Shown one piece after another: positions 33,230 through 38,671 of a DNA stretch of 38,671 nt; position 1 is the first letter of the stretch, and the number at the start of each line of letters is the position of its first letter. Made by a program: the position numbers and the translations under genes. Under the pieces are notes generated by a model. That model was not told where the DNA came from and made no database searches. It was given only the letters and a program-made list of their open reading frames with translations. Source of the DNA: Trachelipus rathkii (Eukaryota > Arthropoda > Malacostraca > Isopoda > Trachelipodidae); assembly GCA_015478945.1 (NCBI GenBank), contig JABUQX010014182.1, forward strand, positions 30,001 to 68,671. The letters run 5' to 3'.

Positions 33230-33661
33230 TTATTTCATTATTAAATATTTAGGCATATATTGATACTTGCACACTAGACTGCATATCTCTTTTTTATATT
33301 TTCGCGATAAATGGAGTTGTTCAAAATCTTCATGAGAGGTTAACCTTCGACAAATATACTGGTACACCGAATTACGCTGCTCAAAAATGTTACCGTTAAT
33401 CCTACTGAAGAAGTATTTAACTTCTTGATTCGAACTATATCTTGTGAGTTTTGTATGTCTACTAAATGACATGATTGAAATTAATCCTAATTTTATAAAC
33501 CTCAGAGGTTTTTTATGGTTGAGGCGAATTAAAGTTATGTGTAACTCAATTCGCGCTGGATAATTTTTTTTCTTGTTTGTAACTCTTGAAGTTACATTCG
33601 CGAATCTAGGTCGTAAACAACACACTCTCATATTTATTATTATATATATTAAGTAATACAT
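33230..33661 (-). CDS. unrecognised 143-codon ORF
   Basis: The longest open frame in the window. It starts at an ATG shortly after an in-frame TAA and ends at a stop near 33230. The predicted protein is basic, with a hydrophobic start (MYYLIYIIINMRVCCL), then 'NVTSRVTNKKKNYPARIELH' and a Lys/Arg/Tyr-rich C-terminus with 'CRRLTSHEDFEQLHLSRKY'. No domain, zinc finger or catalytic motif that I know is visible. At this base composition stops should come about every 12 codons, so the length is surprising, but one ORF of this size in a long window can still be chance or the remnant of an old transposon gene. No splice sites, promoter or neighbouring exons support it. Confidence 0.2.
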   Translation of the reverse strand: MYYLIYIIINMRVCCLRPRFANVTSRVTNKKKNYPARIELHITLIRLNHKKPLRFIKLGLISIMSFSRHTKLTRYSSNQEVKYFFSRINGNIFEQRNSVYQYICRRLTSHEDFEQLHLSRKYKKEICSLVCKYQYMPKYLIMK

Positions 33662-34804
33662 ATTAATTATATATTAATAAATCGTAGATATGATATGAGG
33701 AACAGATCTACTTTTTTTAAATATAATGAGACTATTATAAATGTAAAATTTATTGTGATTATATATAATGCTAATTAGCTTGGGTTTGATTGTTAGATAT
33801 AACATATAAATTTATTAAAAAATATAAATATGTTTATTATGGTATTATGTGTATACAAATGATCCTTATACAGCCTTATTTGATCTACCCGGGAACAATG
33901 ACCAGGTGTAGAAAAATTAATCTAACAGTAATAATCAAGTAAGAGCCACTTTCATATCCACCTTTTTATATCTAAAGTCTGCTCTCTAAAAATATTTGAT
34001 AGTTTAGATAGCTCGTGGCACTGGATGTGGTATCGTAGAAAAATTTAAATATCACTCAAGATTGTTTAGTCACTTTTCTCACAGAACAAAATATATGAGA
34101 TCATCACTCTCTGAAAATAGACGTGTAAATATATCATATACTGACTAAGATGTGGACATTTTCTTTCTTACAACTGTTCCGAATTATTCAGATCAATAAG
34201 ATATATACAGTAAGTTATTTCATTTTTCTAATATAAATTTTATTTCTCATAGTATTATATTGTTGTACAGAGTACTGAGAAAATTTTTATATTTTTTTAA
34301 TTCTAATATAGTGCTTATGTACGATAATTCGAGCTAGATAGTCAGGTATATATTTTTGTCTTTTTATCCATATATAATATATATATAACTCACTAATAAT
34401 ATAGGAATTATTTTTTTAAAAAATATCAATAATTTTTTTTTTTTAAATATTGCGCCCAAAAACAAATCACTACAAAGTATAACTAATAGTATATAAGTAT
34501 ACACAAATTATATATAGGACAAAGTACTTATTACAATCAGACCATCAGCAACACGGAACGGAATGTGCGTGCAGCTCTCCGGATAAGAAATATTTTTTCA
34601 CGGCGACTGAAGGATTTATTTAGTCAATTCATCTATCGCACGCGTTATCGAACCCATAGAATACGATGTAGTCTAGGGCGAGAAATTGAAATTTTCTTTT
34701 TTATGTTTTTTATTTTTTTTTATTTTTTTTTTTGTGACCTGTTCTTGGGGCAATATTATGTATATAAATCCTTGTAAAATTATTTGTAAAGGTATTTTTT
34801 TGAA
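33662..34804. other. unassigned AT-rich sequence with T homopolymers
   Basis: T-rich runs near 34430-34445 and 34695-34735. The two overlapping Phe-rich frames at 34565-34907 follow the T-runs and are not credible genes. Confidence 0.4.
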
Positions 34805-34995
34805 CATTCACTTATTTAGGGGCTCGAGCCGACGGAGACAGAGGGGGGGAGACGTTTTCCATACCCGTAGGGAGGGGCGGAGGATACCCCCGCGACCCAC
34901 CCATTAATACCAAAAGATCGGGGGTCCGGGAGAGAATCACGGCGCGTTAGGGGGGGACAAGATAAAAGGAATTCTAGCGCGCCGTGTTAGTTCCC
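34805..34995. other. GC-rich island with an inverted repeat
   Basis: About 190 bases far richer in G and C than either flank, with runs such as GAGGGGGGGAGACG, GGAGGGGCGGAGG and TAGGGGGGGACA. It contains the inverted repeat CACGGCGCGTTAG (34938-34950) and CTAGCGCGCCGTG (34974-34986), 12 of 13 pairing, with a 23-base spacer. No ORF, RNA gene or transposon is recognised. Confidence 0.5.
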
Positions 34996-36079
34996 TGTAT
35001 ACAGGCAGTATGAGTATCTCCCACTGTATCATCTCGCACTCACGGATAATAGCGGGTTTATTACTCTGGTGTTGCACTATATAGAGATATCACAAATCTG
35101 TTTCTAGACATGACAAATTCATATAACCTGCACTATACAAAATACAGAATGAATAATTCTGGTTTCTCACGCTTCGTTGAATTGTTTAGTTTAGGTAATG
35201 AATATTGGTGTTAATTAATGATTTTTTTTTTCATTCTCACTCACTACTCGTCAAAAACGTGATTTCATACTTTTGAGTATCATTTTTAGATAAACATAAG
35301 ATAGAAATTATTTCTTTGAGTACGCTCTCGGAGATTCGAAAAATGTCAAGCTAACACGAATCTCACTCGTGTTGTGGGTGATAAGTAACTCCCTTTACCA
35401 CTATATATAAAAAATTTGAAAATCACTAAGTAGAATAGAAATGTACTTCTAAACACAGAAAAACACAGGTAAACAACGTTTATAAGTTAACAATATATAA
35501 ATTAATCTACTAAGTGTTTGGTTATGTTTAATATAGTCGGTAGTCAAAATATTTAGGCTGATATTAATTGACTCCACGTAATATTTTATTATATGTCCTA
35601 TTTTTATAATAAGTGATCAGTTGAGTAAATAATATAATTGGGCACTAACTATAAATATATAATATTTATGTTAGGTGTGGGAGCTCTCCCCTTATTGAGA
35701 GAGAGAAGCAGAAGATGAAGGTCAGTGGAGTTTGTAATCTTAGAGAAGTGGGCATATGCCTTGCCTCCCCACCTAATTCTGGCAGAAAAATAAAAAGAGT
35801 TGAACTTAATATCTAGTTTGCAAGTATGCGAACGATTTTTAAGAGGGGTGAATTATTAAGTCATATTATTGAAAAAAAAGCGATTTTCATCAAACTCCGG
35901 ATAAGATTAGAGTGACAGAGTTAGAGATAATAATATAATGAATTTCACTAACACTTTTATTATTCTTACATTTTTATAAAGAGTTTTAATGTTTTTTCGT
36001 TTTCATATTGGCATTAGAAATCATACTTAGCATATGTGGTTTGCAATAATATAATGCTTGATTTGATTCTCAAAGTAAA
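34996..36079. other. unassigned AT-rich sequence
   Basis: Nothing recognised. A purine-rich AGAGAGAGAAGCAGAAGATG patch occurs at about 35699-35718. Confidence 0.4.
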
Positions 36080-36395
36080 TTATAATATAATACTATATAT
36101 TATATATAAATTTAGTATAATAATAATAATAGGTATATATATAATATTATATATATTATATTATTAATATGATATATATTATATATATCTATATAATAAT
36201 TACTACTACTATATATTACTCATATTAATAATTATATTACTATATATTAATATATATTATTATAATAATATAAATTAATATATATATATTAAGTATTATA
36301 ATATTATATTACTTTTAATAAATATCAATATTATTATATATTATACTATATGATATATATATAATTAATAATATATATTATATATATTATAAAAG
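36080..36395. repeat. long AT/TAA/ATT simple tract
   Basis: About 315 bases composed almost only of A and T in mixed short phases, including a (TAA)n start (36117-36131). Confidence 0.9.
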
Positions 36396-37904
36396 TAATT
36401 AGATCATCTAAATTAATCATTAGATAAACATTATTTAATGGTGAATATACTTAAAATATCACTCGATTAAATATATTTATAATAATATAAATATTTAATA
36501 TCTTATATTATAAATACATAATTGTACTATAATAACAATAATATATAATATCACAATATGTCTAAAATAATATGGATGGGAATATATTTACACTCACTAA
36601 ATAATAGTAGTATGTGATAAGTACTCACATAGTGCAAATATTTAATATAATTAAAGCAGTTACTTCCTATTAGCTAACGTGAAGGACAGAGGAAATTTAT
36701 CATAAGGACCATTGCTTATTGCATAAACATCAATTTATTAATAATAGATTATGTATATATCTCACTAATAAACAATTTTTACTATGTGTAACTATATATA
36801 CTATATCATAAGCCTAAGCCTCCTGAGTTATTAACTGTATCTTATTCCATATTTAATATACTTAGAAGCCAAGTTCTTATGATCATCTGCAGGGTATAGT
36901 ATATAAGTAACTAAATGAGATCTCATATTACTTTAGGTGCGCTCCTCACATGGCTGAGTAGATAATTAGTATCATTCTATGAACTACTTTTTTTCGTCGA
37001 AGCGTGTGAAAGACACAGGTTTACTGTCGCCTTTAATAATATTATGAGGAGACAATCCATAGAATTTATTATATATTCTTATCTCCATGTATACTTCAGT
37101 TATACTTTGTCCTTCCAAGATTATTGACCAAAGTTTCTAGCTCTATCTTCTATGGCTTCTACAAAGTGGTTAAAAAACTATAAAATGAAGCTGTACTTTC
37201 CTTTAAACTCATCGATTGTTATGAAGTAGCATGTGTAAAAGGATGTAGATTCTGTTAATCTGCCAATCACATGTGCACGCTGCTCAATTTCAGTTGAAAA
37301 CCCTTAATTCCAGAGAGAAGGAGTTATAGAAATCAGATACGGATATTATTAAAGGCATTTCCTCATACCAGAACTCCGTAGGACAATTTCTTGCTGAATG
37401 GTTGCGGTGCGTGCATGACTGATGCTGATGTTTCTTTAAACGATACCCTCACACATTCGTGTATATTTTATTTAAATATATCCAGTTTCAGTTGATCATC
37501 GGTTGATTTTGATTAGTCTCTCTTTTAACACTTTTCATCTGTGATTTTTTTCTCGCTGTTTCCCGTATGGCTCCTAAGTCTAACTAATTTATCCACTAAC
37601 ATCTAGCTTCATCAGGAATTGTGTTGAATGTGCTGCGAGGTTTTGACGATATTCAAAGTGTTTTGAATTGGAGAGCATTTACAATGGCTCTAATACTAGC
37701 GGGGCCATGGATTGTGTTTAGTACTCTTACTTGTCAATATCATTAGCCCTTGATCGACATAGACGATTACCATGCGCTGAATGCAACTTGAATAAATCGC
37801 TCTCTCTTTCCGTGTGTTTGGTATCTCCTTCAATGGGAATGGTTTAATGCTTGCATCATTCGTACAAAGGGCTCCTTTAACACTCTGATGCACATTGATT
37901 TGTG
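36396..37904. other. unassigned sequence
   Basis: AT-rich to 36640, then more mixed composition. No recognised motif. The 65-codon minus-strand frame 37696-37893 shows no family features. Confidence 0.4.
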
Positions 37905-37990
37905 TATATATATTTATATTTATAATATATATATATATATTATTATATAAATTATATATATATTTATTATATTATTATATATATATAGTT
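37905..37990. repeat. imperfect (AT)n tract
   Basis: AT and TTA runs. Confidence 0.9.
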
Positions 37991-38671
37991 AATTGTTTAT
38001 ATTATTATGATTATTATATAGGTGCGGAAATAATTAATAATATATATGAATACAGCCTCTAGAAGAGCCACCAATTCCATAATCTAAAAAAATTACAACA
38101 GTGCTAAGAGGAAAGGATACATGTTGGAATGCTGGATTACTAAAGAGTATGTGAACCCAAACGAGACCTGAAGAACCAAATCGAGTCAAAAAATCCGTAA
38201 AATTAAGTTAAGAGTGAAGTGAAGAGATTGAACTGTGAGAGATGTGATTGATTGTAGTATCTCGAAAAAAGATCTCCAAACTAAGGGTACTGCGAGGGAA
38301 AAACATGTGTTTCAATGAGTATAAAAAAAAAGACAAAAAAGAAGAAATGATCTTGGTAAACTGTTCTATTGGTTATATATGTTAAAGTATAGTTTAGAAG
38401 TGAAAGAAATTTCTCAATCTCAATATAAAATTTGATCCAATGGATGAAACAAGAGAGTAAGAACAAAATTATAAAAAAATTATCAAGTAAGCAATGTAAA
38501 TCCTTATATTGACATTTATTAATAGTGATACTCTTACTAGATGGGAATATTATCGATTCCCTATATGTTAACAGAAGAACTGTCAAATTTACATCTCAGA
38601 AAAAGGATTGTTCTTGGGAAAGAGTGAAACCGAACAAGCATTCAACTACCTGTACTGATCTTATTAAGAGC
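37991..38671. other. unassigned sequence to window end
   Basis: A 101-codon minus-strand frame (38281-38586) is rich in Phe, Ile and Leu and partly encoded by A homopolymers (38326-38342). It shows no recognisable domain and I do not call it a gene. Confidence 0.35.

Noticed and set aside
38281..38586. 101-codon Phe/Ile-rich ORF as a membrane protein
   Set aside because: Partly encoded by A/T homopolymers in AT-rich DNA, with no recognisable family features.
1..38671. CRISPR arrays, operons, bacterial promoters or ribosome binding sites
   Set aside because: No regularly spaced repeats with unique spacers and no dense coding. The LINE and hAT content and AT microsatellites mark the sequence as eukaryotic.

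Overview
This is AT-rich, repeat-dominated eukaryotic DNA with almost no protein-coding sequence. The signs are tens of (AT)n tracts, several dead LINE reverse transcriptases, broken hAT transposases and the lack of any operon-like ORF packing. The LINE proteins (a 'RWFGHVERM' C-terminus at the left end and a 'DLSKAFDRVWH...YADD...LWNSLP' type at 25 kb) and the degenerate GACTCC repeat resemble what I know from decapod crustaceans (crabs, shrimps, crayfish). That assignment is an inference from memory, not a search result.

Layout. 0-0.85 kb: 3' part of a plus-strand LINE. 1.0-6.35 kb: AT microsatellites, a GACTCC repeat, a candidate 55-nt host exon on the minus strand (2943-2997), and a nested pair of terminal-inverted-repeat elements (outer 3244-4830, inner 3412-4417). 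6.7-11.5 kb: a CR1-like LINE scrap, then two tandem copies (A and B) of a locus carrying a hAT transposase pseudogene on the minus strand. Copy B is full of small indels and is bracketed by a perfect 69-bp direct repeat. 11.5-12.6 kb: a diverged two-unit direct repeat. 12.6-24.7 kb: mostly unassignable AT-rich DNA, with one possible tRNA-derived SINE near 16.2 kb and a less AT-rich stretch at 21-22.9 kb. 24.7-27.05 kb: two LINE copies of one family lying tail to tail across an (AT)n tract. 27-38.7 kb: unassigned sequence with AT tracts, a poly-A/T block, a pyrimidine-rich block, a degenerate GATTCG block, one unusually long unrecognised ORF (33230-33661, minus) and a GC-rich island with a hairpin.

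No intact gene was recognised. The features most worth following are the nested TIR elements with oriented subterminal boxes, the shared 3' tail of the two LINEs next to (TA)n tracts, the candidate exon and the 143-codon ORF. The indel pattern in copy B, and the character of much of the sequence beyond 12 kb, leave open that part of the window is poorly polished long-read assembly. That limits what can be read from it.
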